A DNA stretch of 23,636 bases from Candidatus Rhodoferax odensensis (GCA_016718405.1 JADKDJ010000020.1:1-23636), one strand, 5' to 3'; shown: positions 9,233 through 17,490, counted from the first letter of the stretch. The notes: generated by a model from the sequence alone, not told the origin. Numbers and translations: made by a program.

Positions 9233-9895
9233 GCAGCGCGCAGATCGAGTTGTCGGGGATCAGCGTGTGTTTCTGCTCGGCGACCCCGAAGTGCATGCAC
9301 TGCGCAACCTCCAGTTGACGATTGGCGCCGGTGTCGTCGCGGTGATGGGGCCGTCGGGCTCGGGCAAGTCGACCTTACTCAACCTGCTGGGTCTGCTCGA
9401 TCGCCCCAATACCGGAACCTATTTGCTGGAAGGCCGTGACGTCGCAACCCCCGACGCCCGATGAGCAAGCGGGGGTGCGCAGCCAGCGCATCGGGTTTGG
9501 TTCCAGAGTTTTCACCTGGTGCCACGCCTGACTGCGGCGGAGAGCATCGCCCTGCCCTGATGCTGGCCGTTGGCACCGGCCAGCGCAACGCCCGGGTAGC
9601 ACAGGCGCTCAAGGACTACGGGCTGGAAAACCGCGCCGACCACAGGCCCGATGAACTGTCCGGCGGGCAGCGCCAGCGCGTGGGCATTCCGCGCGCCACC
9701 ATCATGCAGCCAGCGGTGATTCTGGCCGATGAGCCCACCGGCAACCTGGACCGCACCACCGGCGATGAAGTGGTGCGCCTGCTCGGAAACCCCTCAACGC
9801 CAAAGGCGTCACGCTGATCGTGGTCACGCACGACGCCAGCCTGGGCGTCGCGCACGGCGTCAGTTGCTGATGGAAGACGGCGCCATCAAGCGTGA
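9229..9895 (+). CDS. ABC exporter ATP-binding protein, MacB/LolD class (frameshifted)
   Basis: This is the energising subunit of the exporter whose permeases lie at 14622-17126. It starts at ATG 9229 inside the adaptor's stop. Visible motifs are Walker A GPSGSGKSTLLNLLG (about 9348-9390), Q-loop FVFQSFHLVPRLTAAE (9490-9545, corrected), the ABC signature LSGGQRQRV (9656-9682), Walker B VILADEPTGNLD (about 9717-9752) and the switch histidine in TLIVVTHD (about 9815-9835). The last recognisable residues are LLMEDGAIKRD. No stop is in frame; TGA 9893-9895, reached after a one-base shift, gives the expected length of about 222 residues. As it stands the frame runs on into the restriction gene to 10217. 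The family's usual downstream permease is missing here and appears 4.7 kb further on. Confidence 0.83.
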
Positions 9896-12800
9896 CACTC
9901 CAGCACGCCGGTATCATCCGCGCGCAGAACAAACCAACAGGGGGCAGTTCGGCCAACAACGCCGAGGATTTTGTAGGCGCTGGTTGGCGTCACCGCGTCC
10001 GAGCTGTCCGCCGCTCAAAGTTTTGTCACTATTTGTGCGAGCTGCTGGAAGTGGCGGCACCCACCCCACGCCCGCGCAGGACTACATGTTCGAGCGTCCG
10101 GTCAGCTTTCGCCACGGCGACGGCGGCAGCAGCGCCGGGCGCATCGACTGTTACCGCCGTGGCCACTTTGTGCTGGAAGCCAAGAAGCTCAAGCGCTGGC
10201 GCGACCAAGGGCTTTGATGACGGACTGCTGCGCGCCCGCAGCCAGGCCGAAGGCTACGCCCGCGCCCTGCCCGCCGCCGAGGGGCGCCCGCCGCTCGTGC
10301 TGGTGGTGGACGTGGGCAACGTGATTGAGGTGTATGCCGAATTCAGCCAAAGCGGCGCCACCTACACGCCCTTCCCCGACCCGCGCAGCCACCGCCTGCA
10401 ACTGGCTGACCTGGCTCGGCCCGAGGTGCAGGCCACGCTGCGCGCCATCTGGAGCGACCCCGAGAGCCTGAACCCGGCCACCGCCAGCGCCCGCGTGACG
10501 CGCGAGGTAGCCAGCAAACTGGCCGAGCTGGCGCGCTCGCTGGAGCAATCCGGCCACAAGCCGGACCACGTTGCGAGCCTTTCTGACCCGCTGCCTGTTC
10601 TCGATGTTTGCCGAAGACGGGAGTTGCTGCCCAAAGGCTCGTTCCTGGGGTTGCTGCAGTCCCACCGCGAACATGCCGCCACGCTGCAGCAGATGCTGCG
10701 CATCCTGTGGGCCGACATGGACCGTGGCGGCTTCAGCGCGGCGTTGGCCACGCAGGTGCTCAGGTTCAACGGTAAATTGTTCAAGTCGCCCGCGTCGGAT
10801 GGCTACAGCCTGCTACTGAATCAGGAGCAAATCGACCTGCTGATTGACGCGGCCAATGCCAACTGGCGCGAGGTGGAGCCGGCCATCTTTGGCACCCTGC
10901 TGGAGCGCGCGCTCGACCCCACCGAGCGCCACGCGCTGGGCGCGCACTACACGCCGCGTGCCTATGTGGAGCGACTGGTGCTGCCGACCGTGGTGGAGCC
11001 ACTGCGCGCCGACTGGGCCAACGCCCAGGCCGCCGCGCTGGTGCTGGCAGGCGCAGGAGCAGCCCAGCTGTCGGGGGCAAGGCGCATGCGCAAAAAATGG
11101 CCGAGGGCCCGCGCCCAGGTGCGCCAGTTTCACCATCCGGTTGTGCAGCACGCGCGTGCTCGATCCCGCCTGCGGCAGTGGTAACTTCTTGTACGTAACG
11201 CTGGAGCATTTGAAGCGCCTCGAAGGCGAAGTGCTCAATCAACTCGAAGCCCTGGGCCAGACGCAAAGCCTGCTCGAACTGGAAGGCGAAACCGTCACGC
11301 CGCAGCAGTTGCTGGGCATCGAACTGAATGAGCGCGCCGCCGCGCTGGCCGAACTGGTGCTGTGGATTGGCTACCTGCAGTGGCACATCCGTACCCGTGG
11401 CAACAAGGCGGTGGCCGAGCCCGTGGTGCACGATTTTGGCAACATCGAACACCGCGACGCGGTGCTGGAAAGTGACGAGTCCGAGCTGGCCTACGACCCG
11501 CACGGCCAGTTGCTGACCCGATGGGACGGCGCCACCTTCAAGCCCCACCCGGTGACCGGCGCGCTGGTGCCCGACGAGGCGGCACAAGTGCCACAGTGGA
11601 AATACGTCCGGCCCCGGCAAGCAGGGTGGCCGCAGGCCGACTTCATCGTGGGCAACCCGCCTTTCATCGGCGCCAGTACCATGCGCGCCGCCTTGGGCGA
11701 TGGCTACGTGCAGGCCCTGCGCAGTGCCTGGCCGGAGGTGCCCGAGAGCGCCGACTTCGTGATGTACTGGTGGAGCCGGGCCTCGTCGCTGGCGGCCATT
11801 GGGCAGCTTCGCCGCTTTGGCCTGATCACCACCAACAGCTTGCGCCAGACCTTCAACCGGCGGGTGGTGTCAGGCGCTGGATGGGGCAATGCGTTTTCCC
11901 TGAGATGGGCGCCGTGTCTCTTTCTGGCAAGTCTCGCGCCGACGGGTCGGTGGGCCGCGGGCGCGGTCTGCCGGTGCCCTCATGCTGTCAAAGGCCCAGA
12001 AATCGGTCACCGGCAAACCGCGCCCCGCTGCCGGCAGGCTTGGTTTGGCATTTGCCATTCCAGACCATCCTTGGGTGGACAGTGCGAATGGCGCCGCCGT
12101 TCGGATCGCCATGACCGTAGGCGAGAGAGCCGGGGAATGGGGGTCAGATCCCGATTCAGGACAGTCGCCGGGCCGAAGCGCGTTACCCCGAACGAAATCG
12201 GGCTCTGACCCCCAATCACCAGCGGCCCGCAGCGACACCCCAGGCCGCCTACTCACCGTGACTTCGGAGCAGACCGGCGAGTTTGGCGAAGTGACGGTCG
12301 CGCTGACCGAGCGAACTGGGTTGATTCATGCTGATCTGAGCGTGGGGGCGGGCGTGATAGGCGCGGTGGTACTGCAAGCCAACGCCAACATCTCCTCGCC
12401 CGGCGTGAAGCTGCACCGGCGCCGGGTTCATCGTCGCGCCCGAGGAAGCCGCCGCACTGGGACTGGGCACGGTGCCGGAGCTAGCGCGTCATATCCACAG
12501 CTACCGCAATGGCCGGACTTGACCGACACGCCGCGCGGCGTGATGGTGATTGACGCCTTCGAGCTGAGCGCCGAGCAACTGCGAAGCCAATACCCAACCG
12601 TGTACCAACGACTACTGGAGCGCGTGAAGCCGGAGCGGGACGTCAAAGGAACGAGCAAAGACGGCGCGGGTTACGCCAAACTGTGGTGGCTCTTCGGCAA
12701 CCCCGCCAGGAGATGCGCAAGCAACTCTCGGCCTGCCGCGCTTTATTGCCACCGTCGAAACCGCCAAACACCGTACCTTCCAGTTTCTGGACGCCAGCAT

Positions 12801-13885
12801 CCTGCCCGACAACATGCTGATTGCCATTGCGATCAACGACGCGTTTCACCTCGGCGTGCTGTCCAGCCGCGTGCATGAGGCGTGGGCACTGGCAGTGGGT
12901 GGTCGGTTGGGTGTAGGCAACGACCCACGCTACATCAAATCCCGCTGCTTCGAAACCTTCCCCTTCCCCGACGAAGACACCGGCCTCACCCGAACTGCGC
13001 AGCCACATCGCCTCGCTGGCCGAACAAATCGACGCCCACCGCAAACGCGTGCTGGGACATCCGTCTTCTCTGGCCGCCACGCCAACCACGCCCGACTCGC
13101 TGGTGGTGCGGCGGTTGGCGCTCGGGGGGCCGATTTGTGCGCATTTGGCACCATGGGGCCCCGCAAGCGCCCGGCTGCCGCACCGCCAGCAGGCAATCAC
13201 AGCGACCAGGAAGGCAATCACAGCCACAAGGCAGACAAACACAGCAGCCAGGAAGGCAAGAACAAGCCCCTCACCCTCACCGGCCTTTACAACGTCCTCG
13301 AAGCCCTGCGCGAAGGCCGAGCGCTGACCGCCAAGGAGAAAGCCATCCACACCCGGGCCTGGTCGGCGTGCTCGGGACTTGCACGACGAGCTGGACGCCG
13401 CCGTGCTGGCGGCCTACGGCTGGAGCGACCAACCCGCCACCGACGAACTGCTGTCGCGCCTGGTGGCGCTCAACGCCCACGCGCGGCAGAGGAAAAGGCC
13501 GGGCGCACGTGCGCTGGTTGCGACCGGAGTTCAACACCCGACCAGCCGCCAAGCGCTATCTAATCAGGAGCTAGCTGATCAATCACAGAAAGCGTTGCAG
13601 GCCGATTTGGCACTTGAAACGCCCGCCGAACTCTCATCCGAGGCAGCAGGCCCGACTGCAGCCACCACCGCCCTGCCCTGGCCCGCCACGTTGCCCGAGC
13701 AGGTTCGCGCCGTGGCGCGGGTGCTGACCAGTGCCAATGCCGCCCTGACACTGCCCGGCTTGGCCGCGCACTTCACCAGCCGTGGCGCATGGAAGAAAAG
13801 CCTGCCCCGCATTCTCGACACCCTGGAAGCCTTGGGCCGCGCGCAGCCGGTGGTCTCGGATGGCGAAGTCCGCTGGCGCGCATGA
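9892..13885 (+). CDS. MmeI-like single-chain type II restriction-modification enzyme (frameshifted, with internal repeats)
   Basis: This is predicted to combine DNA cleavage, adenine methylation and target recognition in one chain. The N-terminal nuclease region has D-x9-E-x-K (Asp codon 10146, EAK 10176-10184), the spacing I recall for MmeI. A helical spacer follows (VTREVASKLAELARSLEQSG, FLTRCLFSMFAED), then GALLERALD..HALGAHYTPRAYVERLVLPTV-like sequence, methylase motif I LDPACGSGNFLYV (about 11159-11196), LGIELNERAAALAELVLWIG, and motif IV NPPF (11654-11665). The recognition part shows FAIPDHPWVDSANGAAVRIA, ISSPGVKLH, LPRFIATVETAKHRTFQFLD and CFETFPFP, and the C-terminal helices LTLTGLYNVLEALREG and VRWLRPEFN. 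The stop is TGA 13883-13885. The length of about 1300 residues is longer than usual because of inserted repeats. The start is unclear: GTG 9892 is the longest option and no ATG is available near AEDFVG. Several indels remain. Confidence 0.8.
11957..12028. repeat. Imperfect long inverted repeat inside the MmeI-like gene
   Basis: Arms 11957-11976 (GCGGGCGCGGTCTGCCGGTG) and 12008-12028 are complementary except for one extra G and one C/T difference, around a 31-nt loop. It lies in about 110 nt that have no counterpart between the RRVVQ and LAFAIPDHPWVD blocks of the family, so it looks like an insertion. Confidence 0.6.
12138..12214. repeat. 77-bp palindromic element inside the MmeI-like gene
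   Basis: The 19-nt ends TGGGGGTCAGATCCCGATT (12138-12156) and AATCGGGCTCTGACCCCCA (12196-12214) are complementary at 18 of 19 positions, around 39 nt. The GGGGTCAGA/TCTGACCCC ends recall repeats I associate with REP-type or RAYT-mobilised elements in proteobacteria (recall only). The reading frame runs straight through it and links AVRIAMTVGE to LLTVTSEQ, so it adds roughly 30 residues. Confidence 0.75.
13193..13255 (+). repeat. Three 21-bp tandem repeats encoding a hydrophilic linker
   Basis: Units 13193-13213, 13214-13234 and 13235-13255 are imperfect copies (consensus GCAATCACAGCNACCAGGAAG with changes) and encode GNHSDQE, GNHSHKA and DKHSSQE. They sit between the DAHRKRVLG helix and the LTLTGLYNVLEALREG helix of the MmeI-like protein, where the family normally has a short turn. 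Confidence 0.75.
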
Positions 13886-13915
13886 AATCGACAAAGCGCT
13901 GCCGAAGCAAGGTAC

Positions 13916-13942
13916 TTGCGGAAATCATGAACTCACTAAAAT
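13916..13942 (+). promoter_or_regulatory. Possible promoter of the toxin-antitoxin pair
   Basis: TTGCGG (13916-13921) and TAAAAT (13937-13942) are spaced 15 bp apart, 30 bp before the antitoxin ATG, with a GAAAGG ribosome-binding site at 13958-13963. The spacing is shorter than ideal, so this is tentative. Confidence 0.35.
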
Positions 13943-13971
13943 CGATAGCTCAAGGATGAAAGGCCAGACCC

Positions 13972-14205
13972 ATGTTGCACAGCTATGAGGCTCAATTACA
14001 GGGCAACCAGGTGATCTGGCTCGGAACCGCACCGCCACCGCAATCGAACCCCCGCCGAGTTCTGGTGGTGCTGGACGAACAACCGGCCGACGCGGCTTCA
14101 CCAACGCTTACTGACATTCTGCGCCGCGCGCGCGGTGCGCTGGGGCACGGCAAACGTGAAGTGATACTGGCCGAGCTTGCAAATCCCGTCAGAATGGGGC
14201 GCTGA
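13972..14205 (+). CDS. Putative antitoxin upstream of VapC
   Basis: This is an intact 77-residue ORF (MLHSYEAQLQGNQVIWLGTA at the start). It has a short beta-rich first half and a charged, helical second half with ILRRARGALGHGKREVILAEL. Its TGA (14203-14205) directly abuts the ATG of the PIN-domain toxin at 14206, the standard antitoxin-toxin order and coupling. It does not show an obvious AbrB, RHH or Phd signature; I recall similar 75-85-residue proteins starting MLHTYEA before betaproteobacterial PIN toxins. It probably neutralises the toxin and represses the operon, which is inference from position. Confidence 0.65.
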   Translation: MLHSYEAQLQGNQVIWLGTAPPPQSNPRRVLVVLDEQPADAASPTLTDILRRARGALGHGKREVILAELANPVRMGR

Positions 14206-14608
14206 ATGGTGGCGCCGGCGTCTGTGCCAGTTAGGCCGTTGGTATTTGACAGCAGCGTCCTGATCCTGTTTCTGAATGACGCACTGCCAGCGCAAACCAT
14301 CGAATTACTCAATGACCATGTGCACAGCGGGCTTGCCCACATTTCCGCCATCGTTCGAGCGGAAGTACTCGCATGGCCACGACACACAGCAGACTCGCTC
14401 GACGCGGCGCGCGCTACTGGACGTTTGCCAATTGGTGAGCGTAAACGCGGCAGTCGCCGACGAGGCCGCGCGGATTCGACGTGAGACCGGGCTGAAGTTG
14501 CCCGACGCCCTCATCGCGGCCACTGCGCTACTTCAAGCCGCCAAACTGGTCACAGCCAATGCTCGGGATTTTGGCCGGGTGCCCGGCCTTGAGTTGATTG
14601 AATCGTGA
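14206..14608 (+). CDS. vapC: VapC-like PIN-domain ribonuclease toxin (one frameshift)
   Basis: This is a predicted Mg-dependent endoribonuclease toxin. From ATG 14206 it reads PLVFDSSVLILFLNDALPA, with the first PIN aspartate, then HISAIVRAEVLAW with the conserved Glu. After a single missing base near 14420 it continues ALLDVCQLVSVNAAVADEAA, GLKLPDALIAATALLQAAKL with the third acidic residue, and TANARDFGRVPGLELIES, ending at TGA 14606-14608. The frame break lies between the Glu and the later Asp and would inactivate the toxin if real. The corrected length of about 134 residues is normal. Its end is 14 bp before the first permease ATG. Confidence 0.82.
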
Positions 14609-14621
14609 TCGCGGCGAAGCC

Positions 14622-15836
14622 ATGACAACCATGCGCGGCGCCGACCTGATCCGCTTCGCGCGCATGGCGGCCACAGGCAACCCGCTGCGCGCCTCGCTGC
14701 TGGTGCTGGCCATGGCCATCGGCGTGGCCGCCGTGGTGGTGCTCACGGCGCTGGGCGACGGCGCGCGGCGCTATGTGGTGAGCGAATTCTCATCCCTGGG
14801 CAGCAATCTGGTGATCGTTTTGCCAGGGCGTTCGCAAACCGGCGGCTTCAGCGCGGGTAACGCCATCACCAACACCACGCGCGACCTGACCATCGACGAC
14901 GCCCAAGCGCTGCAGCGTGCCAGTGCCATCGTGCGCGTCGCACCGCTGACCGTGGGCATCCGAGATCAGCTTTGGTGGCAAGCTGCGCGAGGTGCTGATA
15001 GCCGGGACCACGGCACGGTACATCAGGTCCGCAACATGACCATGGGGCAAGGTCGCTTTCTGGCCGATGGCGATTGGCGCACAGGCGCTGCCGAGGCAGT
15101 GATTAGCGCCAAGGTGCGCGAAGAAGTCTTTGGCGTCGAGCCCGCCCTGGGCCAGCTGGTGCGTATTGGCGACCGGCGCTTTCGCATCGTGGGCGTGCTT
15201 GCCGCCAGCGGCCAGGGGCTGGGCATGAACACCGACGAGCTGGTGATCGTTCCGGTCTCGCTGGCGCAGGCCATGTTCAACAGCAACACGCTGTTCCGCA
15301 TCCTGATCGAGGCCAATGGGCGAGAGGCGATCGCCGCCGCCAAGACGCAGGCCACCGAGATCATCCGGCTGCGCCACGAGGGCGAGCAGGACGTGACCGT
15401 GATCACGCAGGACGCGGTGCTGGCCACCTTCGACCGGCTGCTGGGTGCGCTCACCCTGGGCGTGGCCGGCATCGCCGCCATCAGCCTGGCCGTGGCAGGC
15501 ATTCTGGTGATGAACGTGATGCTGGTGTCCGTCACCCAGCGCACTGGCGAAATCGGCCTGCTCAAGGCGCTGGGCGCCACCGGCGGCGTGATCCGCCTGC
15601 TGTTCCTGACCGAGGCCACCATGCTGTCACTGGCCGGCGCCCTGGTTGGCTTCGCGCTGGGGCACCTGGGCGCGGCCCTGATACGCCAGCTGTACCCGGC
15701 CTTCCCGGCTTTCCCGCCGGACTGGGCGGTGTTGGCCGGATTGGGCACGGCGCTGGTTACCGGCATTTTGTTCGGCGTGCTGCCAGCGCGGCGCGCGGCC
15801 CAACTGGACCCGGTGCAGGCACTGGCCAAACGCTAG
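14622..15836 (+). CDS. ABC exporter permease 1 (FtsX/MacB family)
   Basis: This inner-membrane permease of about 404 residues belongs to the exporter with the adaptor and ATPase at 8066-9895. ATG 14622 is chosen over TTG 14598, which overlaps the toxin gene; ATG 14631 is a second option. One N-terminal helix (LRASLLVLAMAIGVAAVVVL) is followed by a large periplasmic MacB-type domain, then three C-terminal helices (GVAGIAAISLAVAGILVMNV, LSLAGALVGFALGHLGAALI, AVLAGLGTALVTGILFGVLP) and the family ending PARRAAQLDPVQALAKR. The sequence 14958-15028 is out of the expected frame: an inserted and a missing base compensate, replacing an expected EISFGGKLREVLIAGTTARY with unrelated residues. Otherwise it is intact. 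Confidence 0.88.
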   Translation: MTTMRGADLIRFARMAATGNPLRASLLVLAMAIGVAAVVVLTALGDGARRYVVSEFSSLGSNLVIVLPGRSQTGGFSAGNAITNTTRDLTIDDAQALQRASAIVRVAPLTVGIRDQLWWQAARGADSRDHGTVHQVRNMTMGQGRFLADGDWRTGAAEAVISAKVREEVFGVEPALGQLVRIGDRRFRIVGVLAASGQGLGMNTDELVIVPVSLAQAMFNSNTLFRILIEANGREAIAAAKTQATEIIRLRHEGEQDVTVITQDAVLATFDRLLGALTLGVAGIAAISLAVAGILVMNVMLVSVTQRTGEIGLLKALGATGGVIRLLFLTEATMLSLAGALVGFALGHLGAALIRQLYPAFPAFPPDWAVLAGLGTALVTGILFGVLPARRAAQLDPVQALAKR

Positions 15837-15840
15837 AAAT

Positions 15841-15885
15841 GACCCCCACGCTTGTCGCTTCACGTACTGCGCTGCCCCCGAGGGG
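15841..15885 (+). repeat. Dispersed repeat, copy 1 (between the two permease genes)
   Basis: These 45 bp (GACCCCCACGCTTGTCGCTT onward, ending CCCCCGAGGGG) match 38 of 46 aligned positions of the reverse complement of 20810-20855 inside rlhA. All seven base differences are transitions and there is one gap. It lies in the 87-bp space between the permease genes. Confidence 0.8.
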
Positions 15886-15923
15886 CCAAGAGTCGTCTTG
15901 GGACGGCCCTGCGACGACTTGCC

Positions 15924-17126
15924 ATGCTACTGATCGACTCTGTCAGTCTGGCCCTGCGCGCCATCACGGCGCAGCGCCTGCGCAGCTTTCTGACCCTGCT
16001 GGGCATTGCCGTGGGCATTGCGGCGGTGATCCTGCTGACCTCGATTGGCGAGGGCATTCACCGCTTTGTGCTGGCCGAGTTCACGCAGTTTGGCACCAAC
16101 ATTGCCAGCATCTCGCCCGGCAAGGTCAAGACATCCGGCCCGGCGCCTACCGGCATTCCCAGTTCGGTGCGCCCGATCACGCTGGAGGACGCAAAGCTGC
16201 TGGCGAATCTGCCGCATGTCACGGGCGTCTCGGGCATGGTCTGGGGCAACTCCGAAATCAGCGCCAACGGTCGGCTGCGGCGCACCACCACCAATGGGGT
16301 CGGCGCCGACATGCTGCAGGTCTACAAAATGGGCATGCAGACCGGCCAGTTCCTGCCTGCCGAAGACCTGGAAAACGCCCGCCCTTTTGTGGTGCTGGGC
16401 TCCACGCTCAAGACCGAGCTGTTTGGCGCCGCCAACCCTCTGGGCGCGCGCGTGCGCATCGGCGCCCTGCAATTCCGCGTGATCGGCGTGCTGCAGAGCA
16501 AGGGGCAGTTCCTGGGCGTCGACCTTGACGATGCCGCCTACATACCGGCCGCTCGCGCGCTGGAGCTGTTCAACCGCGACGGCCTGATGAAGGTGGACGT
16601 AGCCTACGCCGAGGGCATCCCGGCCGCGCAGGTGGTGCAGAGCATCACCCGCGCCCTGCAGAACCGGCACGGACGCGAAGACTTCACCGTCATCACGCAG
16701 GAAGACATGCTGCGCACCCTGTCCAACATCCTTGACGTCCTGACCATGGCGGTCGGCGCGCTGGGCAGCATTTCTTTGCTGGTCGGAGGTGTGGGCATTG
16801 TCACTATCATGACCATTGCCGTGCGCGAACGCACCGGCGAGATTGGCCTGCTGGTGGCGCTGGGCGCGCCCCGGCGCACGGTCTTGGGACTGTTCCTGGG
16901 TGAGGCGGTGGCCTTGTCGGCGCTGGGTGGCGTGATCGGTCTGCTGCTGGGCATGGGTCTGGCGCAGCTGATCCACCTGGCGGTACCGGCCCTGCCGGTG
17001 CACACGCCACTGATGTTTGTGCTGCTGGCGGAAGGCCTGGCCATCGCCATTGGCCTGCTGGCCGGTGTGCTGCCGGCGCGGCGCGCGGCGCAGTTGGACC
17101 CGGTGGAGGCGCTGCGGTCGGAATAG
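15924..17126 (+). CDS. ABC exporter permease 2 (FtsX/MacB family)
   Basis: This is a second permease of about 400 residues, paralogous to permease 1, so the transporter is probably a heterodimer. ATG 15924 (MLLIDSVSLALRAITAQRLR) is preferred over upstream in-frame codons that would translate the dispersed repeat. It has an N-terminal helix (SFLTLLGIAVGIAAVILLTS), a periplasmic MacB-type domain with the typical LPHVTGVSGMVWGN and VVLGSTLKTELFG segments, C-terminal helices (GALGSISLLVGGVGIVTIM, LSALGGVIGLLLGMGLAQLI, LLAEGLAIAIGLLAGVLP) and the terminal PARRAAQLDPVEALRSE. It is fully open, with stop TAG 17124-17126. Substrate unknown; relatives export antibiotics, lipopeptides or other hydrophobic compounds. 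Confidence 0.9.
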   Translation: MLLIDSVSLALRAITAQRLRSFLTLLGIAVGIAAVILLTSIGEGIHRFVLAEFTQFGTNIASISPGKVKTSGPAPTGIPSSVRPITLEDAKLLANLPHVTGVSGMVWGNSEISANGRLRRTTTNGVGADMLQVYKMGMQTGQFLPAEDLENARPFVVLGSTLKTELFGAANPLGARVRIGALQFRVIGVLQSKGQFLGVDLDDAAYIPAARALELFNRDGLMKVDVAYAEGIPAAQVVQSITRALQNRHGREDFTVITQEDMLRTLSNILDVLTMAVGALGSISLLVGGVGIVTIMTIAVRERTGEIGLLVALGAPRRTVLGLFLGEAVALSALGGVIGLLLGMGLAQLIHLAVPALPVHTPLMFVLLAEGLAIAIGLLAGVLPARRAAQLDPVEALRSE

Positions 17127-17190
17127 GAGTCGGCTGGCATGGCCATTTCCCCGCAGGCGCCGCTTCTGGCGCTGAGCGGCGGCTGCCCCC

Positions 17191-17274
17191 GTCATTGCGA
17201 GAAGGCGCAGCCGACGCGGCAATCCACCTTGGCGGACACACCACCATGGATAGCCAAGCTGCGCTCGCGATGAC
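17191..17274. repeat. Palindromic dispersed repeat between permease 2 and alx
   Basis: It has outer arms GTCATTGCGAG (17191-17201) and CTCGCGATGAC (17264-17274), plus inner GCAATCCA and TGGATAGC parts. I recall this GTCATTGCGAG...GCAATCCA type as a common intergenic palindrome in proteobacteria. Just upstream, 17158-17181 forms a separate 7-bp stem (CGCCGCT/AGCGGCG) without a T-run. Confidence 0.7.
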
Positions 17275-17345
17275 GAGCGGTGGCTATTGCAGCCCTGTTC
17301 CCGGCACAATCCCCCCGGACAGCTGGGGGTTATGCGCCATGCGGT

Positions 17346-17351
17346 GATAAT
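17346..17351 (+). promoter_or_regulatory. Possible -10 box of alx
   Basis: GATAAT lies 12 bp before the first conserved paired base of the riboswitch, the right distance for transcription to start at its 5' edge. No convincing -35 is visible. Confidence 0.4.
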
Positions 17352-17360
17352 CGGCCCACC

Positions 17361-17490
17361 TGAAAGGGGAGTAGCGACCTTGGTGCCAGCCACCAAGCGT
17401 GTGTGTTTCGTCAATACGTTGTCACTGCACAGTGGCAGCCGGAGCACGCAAAAAGGGGCCAACGGGCCCCGCTTACGCAAGACCTTTTGG
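17361..17490 (+). promoter_or_regulatory. yybP-ykoY (manganese) riboswitch
   Basis: The aptamer shows the family's conserved GGGGAGTAGCG (17367-17376), an internal TCGTCAATACG segment (about 17408-17418), a GGGGCC-AAC-GGGCCCC stem (about 17455-17470), and the closing GACCTTT (17481-17487). AAAGG (17363-17367) can pair with CCTTT (17483-17487) as P1. Known members sense Mn2+ and sit ahead of alx/terC or mntP exporters, which matches the gene here. The 3' strand also pairs with the ribosome-binding region (see the next entry), so control is probably translational. Confidence 0.88.

Noticed and set aside
13193..13255. CRISPR-like short repeats
   Set aside because: Units are 21 bp, contiguous without spacers, and lie in a coding frame; no cas genes are nearby.
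9892..13885. BREX or DISARM methylase (PglX/DrmMI) as part of a larger defence system
   Set aside because: The MmeI-type nuclease motif is present and no brx, pgl or drm genes flank it; neighbours are exporter genes and a toxin pair.
15852..15923. Longer permease 2 starting upstream of ATG 15924
   Set aside because: The upstream extension would translate the dispersed repeat and lacks family similarity; ATG 15924 gives the typical N-terminus.
17158..17181. Intrinsic terminator after permease 2
   Set aside because: The 7-bp stem is GC-rich but no T-run follows; kept only as a note with the adjoining repeat.
15927..17480. 517-codon open frame on the minus strand opposite permease 2
   Set aside because: It is a shadow of the GC-rich permease frame: low-complexity Arg/Gln/His/Ala composition, no recognisable domain, and it runs across the repeat and riboswitch.
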